A stretch of 64,000 nt of DNA from NCBI GenBank assembly GCA_033675265.1, contig JAUJYZ010001280.1:412501-476500 (forward strand), written 5' to 3'. Position numbers and translations under genes: made by a program. Shown here piece by piece: positions 24,975 to 36,323 of the stretch (positions within the stretch are counted from its first letter, which is position 1; each line of letters starts with the position of its first letter). This stretch comes from Actinostola sp. cb2023. Taxonomy: Eukaryota; Cnidaria; Anthozoa; Actiniaria; Actinostolidae. The notes beneath the pieces are model-generated. The model saw only the letters and a list, made by a program, of their open reading frames with translations, searched no databases and was not told where the DNA came from.

Positions 24975-25320
24975 TAAATTTGCATAGAGATTGATAAAAA
25001 AGAGCGCATAAATATTCAAGAAATATTGAAGTCGTTTTTACGTTCCAAGATTTTGTTGTATGGTTCACTTACATTTTTTTATTAGCAATATTTAAACAGG
25101 GCATCTAGTTCAGCAGAAACTAGTAAATCCCTAACTTTCACAAAATTACTGATAACAATACATGGAATGAATGCTCTTCGAAGTTATCACAGATTTCAAT
25201 CACACATTCATTCCAAGCTCTCAAACGATTGAGGTTTATTAGTTTCTGTCATTTATCTTATGCATACAGTCGTTAGATGTTCACGACATAGAGGACAATG
25301 AAAAAAAAACCCACTCCCAT

Positions 25321-25440
25321 GGCCGTACACAGCACAGGGGGGCAGTTACCCCCCCCCCCCTCCCCCTAGCAAGGCGAAAAAGATACCAAAAAGTACTGAG
25401 AACTGATCTATTTTGAATTAATTTTTGCTGTTAAATACGT

Positions 25441-25480
<40 letters not shown>

Positions 25481-25507
25481 TTGAATTTTCGGTTATGTAC
25501 GGCCCCG
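25321..25507. mobile_element. hAT-like MITE with 39-C tract
   Basis: ACTCCCAT lies at 25313-25320 and again at 25508-25515, an exact 8-bp target-site duplication. The ends GGCCGTACA and TGTACGGCC are inverted, with the right end carrying three extra bases before the duplication. The interior holds a run of 39 C (25442-25480) and a shorter C run near 25350. Confidence 0.8.
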
Positions 25508-26324
25508 ACTCCCATCAATTTCCCTCCGCTTCAAAACCCTTCGATTTGCATAATTAGTTTATTGTTCTATCCTTGGCTTTCATGTACCCCACGTGAAACA
25601 AGAATCCTCATTTTCACACCGAGGCTAAAACATGTTATAAAGTGGTTTAACTAAACAGGTTTAGAAAATTATCTACTTGTGAAATTCGATGCTCTCAGAT
25701 TATAGAAACTAGAAAAACCCAGTTTAAAACAAGTTTTGGTGTGAATGGGGCATAAGCCGGGAGGTATGAGAAGCATATGGTCTATTAAACTACCAAATCC
25801 CCGCCCTTTATACGAGTTAGCTTCCGCATCAACGAATGCAAAGGAACCTGTAAATATTGAGATTACGCCTTTAATCTTTTTTCTTGTTATACGATATTGC
25901 ACGTGCCGGAAACCGAAGAGATTTCGTGTTCTAAATCCTAAGCTCCACTTTGCGTTGCTCCACGATAAAATGCTACCAGGAATGAAATTTGTGACCCCAC
26001 TTGGAACGATTAGATGAACGTTAATTAGAACATGTGAAATGCTTAAGTTTTATAGCTCAGCATGAGCGCGTTCACTTTGTTGCCAGATAACATTCTTCTC
26101 GGTAGTAAAGAAGCATGAAACCTTCCTTTCAGCAGATTATAGCATGTGGAGAGTGCAGCTTTTATTCTCATATATTGGGTCTTAATTAGTTAATGCGGCC
26201 ATTCTCGAAAAGCTCCCTGGGTTTCTAAGCTTGTTTCTTGAACAGTGAGGTCATCTTTTTCCAAGGATTGTTACCTCTCGGAACCACACACAAAGCAAAA
26301 CCACTAGTCACTCGTTGGTTTTAA

Positions 26325-26747
26325 AGTGCCTATGAAACGAAAAAACAGACCCCGTTTTTATTTGCTACTACGAAAGTTTACTATTTGCTTGTTTACACGG
26401 CGTTAATAAAAAGTGAATTGAGCTTCAGGAACATTTTTTTATTTCGCGCACGAAGTTGGCCATTTTGGGTTTCAAAGTGCGACAATTCCCGCTCGGTCAA
26501 ACTATAGAAATGTGATGTCATAAGTTGTGCAAACAAAGGCATACACAACTTATGACGTCACCGAGCCATTGTCAAGGGCCCAGTCTCTTGTCGCACATTT
26601 TGGTTGAAAATGATAATTTTCGAACCGCGAAAAGAAAATGTTCGCACGCTCAAAGTCGATGTTTAAATACAGCAAATGTTCAGAGAAAGACCAAACAACA
26701 ATAATGTACAATAAAACAAGGATCGACATTTTCGTTTCATAGGCACT
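26325..26747. mobile_element. TTAA-flanked MITE, 423 bp
   Basis: TTAA flanks both ends (26321-26324 and 26748-26751). The terminal inverted repeat is AGTGCCTATGAAACGAAAA. TTAA targets are typical of piggyBac elements, but the terminal bases are not the usual piggyBac ones, so the class call is tentative. No ORF is present. Confidence 0.65.
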
Positions 26748-26882
26748 TTAAGTGGGCAGTCAAAAAATTGCGTGGCATTGGACTTACAACGTCAATCCAT
26801 GGAATTTGACATCACAATGGTAAATAAAAGTGATAAGAAGGTACACACAATCAAGCCTGGAGTTAATCATCTACTCTGAACC

Positions 26883-26957
26883 TAGCCTGCGAATACAGCC
26901 GCTTTTTGGCGGAGACCCCTGTGGCGAGCGAAAAAAAGCGGCTGTATTCGCAGGCTA
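26883..26957. mobile_element. Mutator-like MITE, 75 bp, 9-10-bp duplication
   Basis: The ends TAGCCTGCGAATACAGCCGC and its complement are perfect for about 25 bp. CTCTGAACC directly flanks both sides (26874-26882 and 26958-26966), extendable to 10 bp with the preceding A. The centre contains GGCGAGCGAA. A 9-10-bp duplication points to a Mutator-like (MULE) source. Confidence 0.85.
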
Positions 26958-27284
26958 CTCTGAACCCAGACAGAAAACAGACAAGTAAACATGCAAAAGA
27001 GAAACTTTTGAAACTTTTTGAATTTCTGTGTATAATAATATAATAAATAATAATAATAAACTTTATTATATAGCTTGATAATTTCCTGGATTCTGATTGG
27101 TCGACGCGCGGTCTGTCCAAAGGCGTATTTGGCAAGTTTGGACCGTTACCATAGAAACGGTCCAACTTGATTATTTCGTTCAGACCGGGAAAATTCAAAA
27201 CATTCACTGAAAATTAAGTTTTTGCGATTACCTGTAAGCAAAAAAAGTCGAAAACAAGAAAGGAAAACGATTGAAAAGTTAATC

Positions 27285-27887
27285 ATGGAAAAAGAAGACG
27301 AAGATCTTTCTCTTTTTGAATTTAATTATCCCGAACTGGAAATTGAGAAAGCCGAAAATCACGAACTTGATGAAGTTCATGGGAGCCAAGAAGAAATTGA
27401 GCGCTTTATTTGCAATCAAAAAAGTGCTAACACCATAAGAAAAACTGTTTCTGACATGAACACTTTACAACGCTACTTGAAAAGCATAAACAAGGACGAA
27501 ATTAAGATTGAATGTCTACCTGAGCAAGAGCTAGACCACATCCTAGCAAAGTTTTTCATGAGCGTACGCAAATCCACCGGCGAAGAGTACGAACCAGACA
27601 CAATTTCAAGTTTCCAGCGAAGTATTCAAAGGTATCTTACCGAGAAAAAGTCTTCGGCAAACATTTTGAAAGATGAAGCTTTCCAAAGAAGAGACCACGC
27701 TACATCATCGAAAGCGACGACGAGGATTGAAGACTTCATAAACATTGAAAAAACTATTCATTTTATCTCGCTTGTTTTGAACTTTGAAGTGAAAAAAGAA
27801 AATTACTCAAAAATCCTTTTTGAAGTTATATTCAACTTTCATAAAAATATACTTTCTAGTGTGTTAAACTTTGTCATGCACTTGTAG
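27285..27887 (+). pseudogene. Crypton/QRICH1-like recombinase N-terminal fragment
   Basis: From ATG 27285 the frame encodes 200 residues. Residues 40-145 (SANTIRKTVSDMNTLQRYL, then ...LPEQELDHILAKFFMSVRKS, DTISSFQRSIQRYLTEK) match the SAM-like core-binding domain found at the N-terminus of Crypton-derived tyrosine recombinases and the related ZMYM/QRICH1 proteins. After KDEAFQ the family pattern is lost, and the last 50 residues look like out-of-frame or intergenic sequence. The catalytic tyrosine-recombinase domain is absent, so this is a truncated copy. It ends 31 bp before the 27919 palindrome. In another frame, 27686-27726 reads a basic then acidic tail before a stop, which may mean that an internal deletion joined two ends. 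Confidence 0.65.
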
Positions 27888-27918
27888 CTGATCCTTTTGT
27901 GTCTTGACTAGCTGAATT

Positions 27919-29656
27919 AAGGTGGCTGGACTGGGTTTTTAGGTGGCGTTACCTTCCATGTTTGAACGGAAAATTCGTTGCTGCTGACAAACTAATTTAA
28001 AATCAATTTTTATAACAAGTCTAGAGATAGATTAAAGTTTGCCATGATATATGTTTCATCACGATCGGAGTTATTCTAGCGCCAAAATGACGTTATTACG
28101 CTTTTTGAATAAATTCGATTTTCAGAGAGAGTAGAGTTTTGTTTAAAAAATTGTCTTCAAGACATAAAGTTCATATGGTCGTCTTCAAGTTTACGAAGTT
28201 TCGATGATTTCTATGGAAGCGTTTGCAAATAGATCGAATCGGAACTTTTTGGTAACGAATTTGTAAACAATCCTAAACAATTGTGTCGGGTGCCCGAAAA
28301 CTTCGCTTTACGGACTATAAGTAAACTTCTTTTGAGCTCATATTGTTCTGCAACCTTTTCGGGATTCCTTTTAGGAAACGGAAAGAAATCGCTTCATTCG
28401 ATTTCGAAAAATACGAGTTCCAGTAAAGATATGCATTTTGTCTTTTGTCAAGGATTTCACTTGTCTTTACTGAAAGGGGTAAAACTTAAAAATCCGGTGA
28501 TGAATTTTTCTCTAACTACCAAGTCAATTAGTTTAGATAGCACATCCCTGAAGTTTCAAGTTCATTGAAACACTTTAACACGGTCAAATATTTTTTCTCA
28601 AATCCGAAGACTTTTGCATGCCCATTTCCAGAATATGACAACCGCATCTAGTTGTGTTATGTTTTCTTTGTCATGCATCTCTATTGTACAGAATACTTGC
28701 TAAAGTTGTGCATTCCAACACACCATGCATTCCATGCACCGCCTGACTACCTTCCGAGTCCCGTCCGAGTATGATAATATAATAATATAATACAATTGTG
28801 TGACAATGCCCATATCCGAGATACCGAAGGGATTCGGAAGGCAATCAGGCGGTGCATGGAATGCATGGTGTGTTGGAATGCACAATTTTAGCAAGTATTC
28901 TGTACAATAGAGATGCATGACAAAGAAAACATAACACAAATAAGATGCGGTTGTCATATTCTGGAAATGGGCATGCAAAAGTCTTCGGATTTGAGAAAAA
29001 ATATTTGACCGTGTTAAAGTGTTTCAATGAGGTTGATGAATGTGCTATCTAAACTAATTGACTTGGTAGTTAGAGAAAAATTCATCACCGGATTTTTAAG
29101 TTTTACCCCTTTCAGTAAAGACAAGTGAAATCTTTGACAAAAGACAAAAATATCTGTACTGGAACTCGTATTTTTCGAAATCGAATGAAGCGATTTCTTT
29201 CCGTTTCCTAAAAGGAATCCCGAAAAGGTTGCAGAACAATATGAGCTCAAAAGAAGTTTACTTATAGTCCGTAAAGCGAAGTTTTCGGGCACCCGACACA
29301 ATTTTTAGGATTGTTTACAAATTCGTTACCAAAAAGTTTTCGATGTATTTGCAAACGCTTCCATAGAAATCATCGAAACTTCGTAAACTTGAAGACGACA
29401 ATGTGAACTTTATGTCTTGAAGACAATTTTTTAAACAAAACTCTACTCTCTCTGAAAAAGTAATTTATTCAAAAAGCGTAATAACGTCATTTTGGCGCTA
29501 GAATAACTCCGATCGTGATGAAACATATATCATGGCAAACTTTAATCTATCTCTAGACTTGTTATAAAAAATATAAATTAGTTTGTCAGCAGCAACGTAT
29601 TTTCCGTTCAAACATGGAAGGTAACGCCACCTAATAAAACCCAGTCCAGCCACCTT
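27919..29656. mobile_element. Large near-perfect palindromic (foldback) element, 1.74 kb
   Basis: The arms of about 830 bp (27919-28757 and 28838-29656) are near-identical reverse complements, separated by an AT-rich spacer. The terminus is AAGGTGGCTGGACTGGG. ATT flanks both ends (27916-27918, 29657-29659), a possible 3-bp duplication. Mirror 95-codon ORFs beginning MCRVPENFALRTISK lie in both arms but show no known domain. Confidence 0.85.
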
Positions 29657-29790
29657 ATTTAAAAGTGAAAACTTGTCAAGTCTACGTCATTACTTGTCAC
29701 GCACATCTCGAGAAAAACGCGGATGTTTTAAAATTTCTTCAATTTTCTTATATATGAATCAATGACTGTTCAGACCAAAGTACGTTGCAC

Positions 29791-30438
29791 TGGGATGGAC
29801 GTCAAAACGAGGCTAAGCCTATTTTTATTTGCTGTTATGTAGTTTGCTCGAAAAAACTTCTCACAGGTTTATAAGTTTTACGACTTCCAACTTTTAAGAT
29901 AGTAATATTTGTCAAAAAATGATCACGTGACCTCTTGCCTCATCCCATGTCCCTCGAAAATTTGTATTAAAATGGGGTGATGGGTATTTTATGTATGGCA
30001 AAAGTCATGCCATATTTTCGTTTTTGTCTTTGTGACAGGTATAAAAATCTGCCCTCACACCTGAACAACTAATTTGTATTAAGGAGATATTTGACAAAAT
30101 AGGAACACGTGACCTGGAGGGTCAATCATATTGAAGCGAATATCTCCTTAATGCACATTAGTTGTTCAGGTGTGAGGGCGAATTCTTATACCTGTCACAA
30201 AGACCAACGAAATGTGGCATAACTTTTTCCATACATAAAATACCCATCACCCCATTTTAAAAAAATTTTCGAGGGACATGGGAGTGAGGCAAGAGGTCAC
30301 GTGATCATTTTATCACATATATTATTATCTTAAAAGTTGAAACTCGTTAAGTTATGCAGCTGTGCGAAGTTTCGTGAATTTCGAGCAAAACGTGTCATAA
30401 CAGCAAAATAAAAAATAGTTTAGCACCCCCCCATCCCA
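29791..30438. mobile_element. Second foldback element next to the palindrome
   Basis: The arms run about 29791-30060 and 30140-30438. The pairing is clear in TGATCACGTGACCTCTTGCC and its complement, and in TGTTCAGGTGTGAGGGC. Identity is lower than in the preceding palindrome. The ends are TGGGATGG/CCATCCCA. Confidence 0.7.
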
Positions 30439-30904
30439 GGCCTTAACGTACTTGAGCATATTATCAAAACTAACCGGTTTGATTCGAATTAGTAGCATTC
30501 TCGGCCATTTAGGCTTATTTTGGCGACTCATTACAAACATTATCCAATTACAGTGTATGGTATGATCATTTTCTTCAGTATACAAACTTGCTCACGATAG
30601 AAATCGCTGAGACTTCTACAATACAATTATATGAATATTTGATGCTTTCTTGAAAAGTTTTATCGTTGGATATTATCTAACACTATTTTAATATCTAATG
30701 AACATGGAAGGTTTGAATTTGGCGCTAAAACACCTTTTTTGAGCTTTGTACCAATCAAATTCTTGTATTTAATTAAAAGCAAACAAGGTCTGATTAACGG
30801 CTCCAAATCGCTTTCAAGTCCAAATCCGCACCACGTCTTACGCGAGTCGCTACTTAACCGGAAACGGATATGATGGTCACAAAAAACTGAGAAAAACGCC
30901 ATAT

Positions 30905-31046
30905 AATAAACAGCTTATTAACCTCGTCCGCTCGGTCTGTACGGAAAAATATCAGACCTCGGTCTTTTTTGTACGGACCTCGCGGTCAAGACCTCGGTCT
31001 GATATTTTTCCGTACAGACCTCGCTCTCGGTTAATAAGCAGTTATT
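30905..31046. repeat. Inverted repeat with CGGTCTGTACGG arms
   Basis: The arms GCTTATTAACCTCGTCCGCT...CGGTCTGTACGGAAAAATAT and their complement flank a short centre. Diverged ends of the same look occur at 54205-54377. Confidence 0.65.
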
Positions 31047-31545
31047 ATTATAAGACCAGAAATATCCTCATTTCATGTTCCCGCGAGGTTACCGTGTCTT
31101 GTAGGCGAACTCGTGGATTCCCAAGGGACTGTTTCTGGTGCGGCAGGGCAGAGCACAGACGGTACAAGGTTTTCAACTGCCGCATTTTGCAGAAGGATTT
31201 TGCATAGTGTTTTGGCTTCATATACTTGGAGGTAAGCGAGCAGTTCCATTCCCTGGGTGGTACTCGAGCATCTACGATCTTTGCGGACAAAGGAAACCAA
31301 AATGGCATCCTGGAGTCAGGCTTATCAGATGATATCATAGTTTCGATGGCAAGATCAACATCTTATATGCTTTAATCGCTCCCCGTTTCAACAGTCTCTT
31401 AGTTACAGGACTTTTAACTTTTCTATTACAAGCTGGACAAATATCATGCAAAATCAATTGGAAAAAGCCATCAGAAACATTAGATAGAACTTTCCCCCTT
31501 ACACTTCTATATTCAGAATTGTCAGAAGTTCATTTTATTCTGTTC

Positions 31546-31675
31546 TAGCCTGCGTAGCCAGGCTATAGGGGAAAGGAGGGGGAGGGGTGGGGAAAGGGGA
31601 AAAGGACTCTCCAGTCCCCCTCCCCTTTTCCCACCCCTCCCCCTCCTTTCCCCTAGAGCCTGGCTACGCAGGCTA
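31546..31675. mobile_element. Mutator-like MITE, G-rich palindrome, about 130 bp
   Basis: The ends TAGCCTGCGTAGCCAGGCT and complement are a perfect inverted pair. ATTCTGTTC flanks both sides (31537-31545 and 31675-31683), a 9-bp duplication that shares its first base with the right end. The arms continue as GGGGAAAGGAGGGGGAGGGG, so each strand holds one very G-rich arm. The terminal TAGCCTGCG is shared with the 26883 element. Confidence 0.85.
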
Positions 31676-31818
31676 TTCTGTTCAGAAAGATAAACGCATT
31701 CTTTGAAGTCGAGAGGGTTAAATGCGGAAACAAAACACCATAAAACAAAAACAAGGGTTAAAACGTGTTTATAAACTAGTACGAAAAACATTTCAGCACA
31801 TGCAATTAAATAATGATA

Positions 31819-31953
31819 GAGTCGTTTTCCTATGAGTGGGAAACATACGGTAACGTGACACTCAAATGGCTTCCTTTCTGAACCAATCCAAAAGCGTGTG
31901 CACAGATGCAGCGGTGCGATGACTGTGCGGTAACTTCCCCACTAAAACGACTC
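31819..31953. mobile_element. GAGTCG MITE copy 2 (TA target)
   Basis: The ends are GAGTCGTTTTCCTATGAGTG (31819) and CACTAAAACGACTC (31953), with TA on both sides. It is shorter and more diverged than the copy at 20697. Confidence 0.75.
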
Positions 31954-31955
31954 TA

Positions 31956-34900
31956 CTATTCTTACCTAGAGCCGATCAATATTCAGTGGAATAATTGTGT
32001 CTAATGTTACTGTAGTTTAGGTATGGCCACGGACGATCAATTTCGAAACTGATCCATCGTGTTTGATTGGAAATATTAGTTGGGAGTAAATTCGGTACTT
32101 AGAAGCCAAGCATTTTCTAGACAAAGTGCAATATACTATATTTGTAAAATAATTCATATGTCAATAAAATCATCCCGTAATCTTGGAACGTTTCCTAGCT
32201 TAGTCTTTAAACCGAAGCCTGAAGTAAACGTGACTAAAGTTAGTATCACGTAATTATAACCAGTTCACGTCCCTCACTTTCAATTCTTGCGGCCCAGTCA
32301 TCGATCGTTACCCAAATCATGCCAAAAAAGCAGTTTACAGCACATACTTGGATGACGTATATTTTAATAAATGTATTTTTCAAGTTCTCTGAAATATACA
32401 CCAATGTCAAAAAATGTTGTCGCCGTCATACGAAACAAGCCAAGCCCATGCCACAGAAGACTTCGGTAGTTTCCACTTGTGATTGATTTATTCGTTATAC
32501 ACGTTCATTGAAGCGGCCTTACTTGACATAGCGCTGGCGAGGTTGGCCATAAAGTATAAGAAGCTATTATATGAACCTACTACTGCCTACTTGTTTCATG
32601 TAGGCACGTACGCCATGACAGACCAATGCGTGTATCAAGTTTCGCGCTGAATTCAGATTCAAAAGATCGGCCCAGAACACATGGATTGATAAAAACTCTA
32701 CTTGCAAGGGTGCGGCACCTCTACAGTACTCCTCTATGCAAAACATTTGATAGCTATACAGCTAAACGATTGACCTCAGTATTGTACTTTAAAACTTTGC
32801 TACCTCTATTGTAGTTTAGGGTTCAGTGGTCCGGTTGTTCAAAGAGTGGATCAGTAGGGAATCTTGAATTCTGTTTAGATCCACCTCAGATTCACTAGAT
32901 TCACTGTGAATGTATTTGGAACTTGATTAAATTAAAGTAACACTATCCACTCGGATAAATCGGCCTTTGTTTATTTTGGGTAGATTGCTCAAAATATTTA
33001 ATTCAACTAAAATAGATATGAGAGATTTACTTAGCAGTAAGTGTTTGTAAATATGTTTACTCATGACCGGATACGATATGCGCGTCTCCGTCTCCATAGA
33101 GATATTATGTTACAGTTACATATAGTACTCTTGCTGGACTCTGTACCATATAGTTGCTAGTCCGCAAGCGAAGTAGTACGAAAAATAGTGATCAGTTAAA
33201 CAAGTTAAAATTTTATATATCTTATTTCCTATATTATGGCACATAACTTAAGACCACGTCAGGGCCTCGATTATGCGGTGATGAACGATGGGAAAGAGTT
33301 ACAATTTGGAACCCCGAGTGATTCGCCAAAATCAAAAAAGGAAAAAATGGGCATAGAGCAAGACGCCAGCGAACAACATGACGAACACACGGTTCTAACG
33401 GCAAATGTATTGGATAACAGTATGAGCTGGATAAGGATGTATATCCTTTAACGGACACTGCGCGATCACTGTACTAAATCCAAAGTCCAAGACTTGACTT
33501 CTGTGTTATTTTTATCATTGATTATTATTTGTTTTTATGCTTGTACGTGCTTGCTTGTAGCCGTTCTCAACGAAGAGAAGACAACGACGACGGAAATTAC
33601 ATTCTCGTTCTGGCACCTCTTGAACGGTCAAGTGGGTTTGTCTAAATTGTGTCAGATAAGACTAGTGATAGTCACGTCCACTACGAACATTCTACAGTTA
33701 GACGGGATGGAAGTAATACATCGAGAGCAGTAACTAATTGGCATACATTTCTCGGCTATGATCCACCTTTTCTGTTACTGTTTCACTGTTGCTGAAAGTT
33801 CGATTGCGTGATATCAAGTTCTGGAGATGTTTACGTTCACAGTTAATTTTAGATCAGTACGGTTTTCTTTTGATTACAGCACACGCGATAACAAACTCGT
33901 AAACAAACCAAACAGAACTAAAATACGTTTTCCTGAAATAACTCCAAAACATATAAACATTTATTCGACTGTCTCAGTGGCCTCTGCCCCACAGGTGGAA
34001 TCCCGGGCCGGTGGAATCTGATTCCTCTTGCGAGGAAGAGTACCCAGGGTAGAGGAAAGAGCAGACCGAGAAAAAGGTAGTGAGTGGACAGTTCTTTGCT
34101 AATGAAATATTTTCTAGATTGATCAAGCAGATAGGATACTATTTTGCCTTTTGAGGGTATGATTCTTCCACTGAGAACAAGTGCAATCTCCCCCAAATTG
34201 GATCGTGTTCTTGGCACTCCCGGTTCTTGAAGGTTTCGTATCGTAGATATTTTAATCTTGTTTGACGTCTGGGATAAGCCAGTCAGGGTTTTTAAGTCGC
34301 CGCGGCACACCCCTTATCGAAAATTTCCTGAGTACCCCACCCCCGAGGAACTTCAACACCACCAGAAGTCCTAATCTTGACTCCACCCAAAATACAGTTG
34401 GTGATGTTCATTTCTCTTTACCCTACATGATAACACTTCAAGTGTTCTCATTCCCTGGCAAAATAGAACCACAATGGTTCGCAAAAGAACTCCTCTTTTA
34501 CGATTCTCGACATTGATGACGGTTGCCTGTACATTGACCAATCACTACGGCTCAACAATGAAACAGCGGGAGATAAAAAAAATTGATAATAATAATGTCT
34601 TTATTTCCCAACTTGCAGACTAAACTGAATTGCTTTGGAATTACAAGCTCGAAAATACGAGTGATGGTCGAAAATGCCCTGCAACGTTTTAATTAAAGCA
34701 TGGGAACTATTTGTAAGATCCATGACTTTTAACTGTATAAATCATTAGAGGTTCCGCCTAAGAACAGTTCTCATTTGAACGTATATACACTCAGTTTTCT
34801 CAAAGAGCATAGAAATTTGTGTGGTTTTGTCGGCAGTCGGAACCCCCCGCAGAGAATTACATTTTTCCGTGCTGCAAGCAGAATATTTTTTTTCTAGTAG

Positions 34901-35408
34901 TGGATTCCAGAACAACCTATTTGAAGAACCTCTAACCTAACCACTGTAGTTCCATGGTCAATTGACAACTGTCCAGAGTATGACGATCGTATATAGGAGC
35001 CGTCGAATTAAGAAACAACGGCCACTTTAATTTCGTTAGTTTCGCCTTTTACTGCACTGTGAGCAAAGGTCACTTTCTCTACGAGCGAGAGAATGAATGT
35101 TTTGTCTCAGTTTTCCTTATTACGATGTACGCAAATTCCGGCAAAGATCTCCTGCTCCAAGGGAAACTTAATTTCTGCCCAGGAAATTCATGCAAGGGGA
35201 GTAAGTGTGACCGACGTTGCCGACTAGTCATGTTATCAACAAGGACTAAAATGGATTACAAGCCGAATGGCTTCACTGAGAAAATCTATAAAGTATCGGA
35301 AGTATTTAAGAGTTTTTAAAATGCTCAGCCAAAATTTGCCTGGCAGAATTGATTACTAGATCAGGAACTGCCTGTGACTTTGCATATTCTCCTTAGGCCA
35401 ATGTCATC
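31956..35408. other. Long stretch without a recognised gene
   Basis: Only short ORFs occur. The most protein-like is 33236-33451 (+, 71 codons, MAHNLRPRQGLDYAVMNDG...), preceded by AT-rich sequence; I do not recognise it and it could be an exon or a retroelement remnant. A GGTCCGGTTGTTCAAAG fragment at 32828 is a one-ended relic of the MITE type at 58992. Confidence 0.4.
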
Positions 35409-35410
35409 AA

Positions 35411-35862
35411 TCCCCAGGGTCAGGAGGGGTTAATGGTGTCTGTTCTGTGAAATAACTGTTCTACCAGTACTTTCCTGGGAAACCTAAGATGAGTTTCGCA
35501 TTTGATTATTTGTATATTATATGGAACAATTATAGGTTCCTGTGAAAAATATATTCTATTAAAGTTAATAATTAGAACTATTATCCCATAAAAATATGAA
35601 ATATACAGAATATATATTAGGTTATGTGCATAGGAAATATTTATGTACCTGGGAATAGTTTTATTTTATAAAAAGTACCTTATTTGAGCACCGTTTAATT
35701 TTTTTTGTGTTTGTTTTTTTGGTTAGGAAATATTGTCTCTCCTGGGAAAAAATGTTCTGATATTTTCTCTCCTGGGAATTTTTTTTATGGGAAGTCTTCT
35801 GGCTGGGTGAATAGAACAGATGTTATTGTCCCAGGGGCCCACTAACCCCTCCTGCAGGGTTA
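35411..35862. mobile_element. MITE-like element, about 450 bp
   Basis: The left end ATCCCCAGGGTCAGGAGGGG (about 35411) and right end CCCCTCCTGCAGGGTTA (about 35846-35862) pair with mismatches. A second paired block is TCTGTTCTGTGAA / AGAACAGATGTTA. The boundaries are approximate. Confidence 0.5.
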
Positions 35863-36230
35863 CTTTTGCACATTCAAGTCTGCCATTTTCAAAATCTTAT
35901 AATAATACTTATGTTTGTGCTTGTAAAAGAAAGTACAACTAGGGGGGTACTCAACAAAGTTTTATACCTCCCAAAGTTTCATATACCTCCCATAGAAAAT
36001 GGTATCCCTCTCACTTGTCGAGTGGAACATTTGGATGAATCAACAGTTAGCGTCTGTTGAAGATATTTTGAAAGGCCCTAAATGATTTCCCTTGCCCTTT
36101 TCTATGCTTGAATCCCTACTCTTTTATATACCTCCAGCCTGAAAAATAGTCCATTATAGGGAGTATTCCCCTGGCTAGTCGCTTGAAGGCGTCAGTAAGG
36201 TATACTTTGTAAAGAGATTCTCACTCCTCA

Positions 36231-36314
36231 TACCCTGGTTCCAGAGGCTACTATTAGTGGGGAGGCGAGCGAAGACTTCGTGGACCTGACTTTCGAGACT
36301 CTGGAACCAGGGTA
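36231..36314. mobile_element. Mutator-like MITE, 84 bp, 9-bp duplication
   Basis: The ends TACCCTGGTTCCAGAG and complement are perfect. CACTCCTCA flanks both sides (36222-36230 and 36315-36323). The interior has GGCGAGCGAA, the same core as the 26883 element, although the terminal repeats differ. Confidence 0.8.
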
Positions 36315-36323
36315 CACTCCTCA

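Noticed and set aside
28281..29301. Two 95-codon ORFs starting MCRVPENFALRTISK
   Set aside because: They are mirror images in the two arms of the palindrome, with no domain and diverging ends.
31048..31338. 96-codon minus-strand ORF
   Set aside because: No domain recognised; overlapping frames are also open, and no exon structure is visible.
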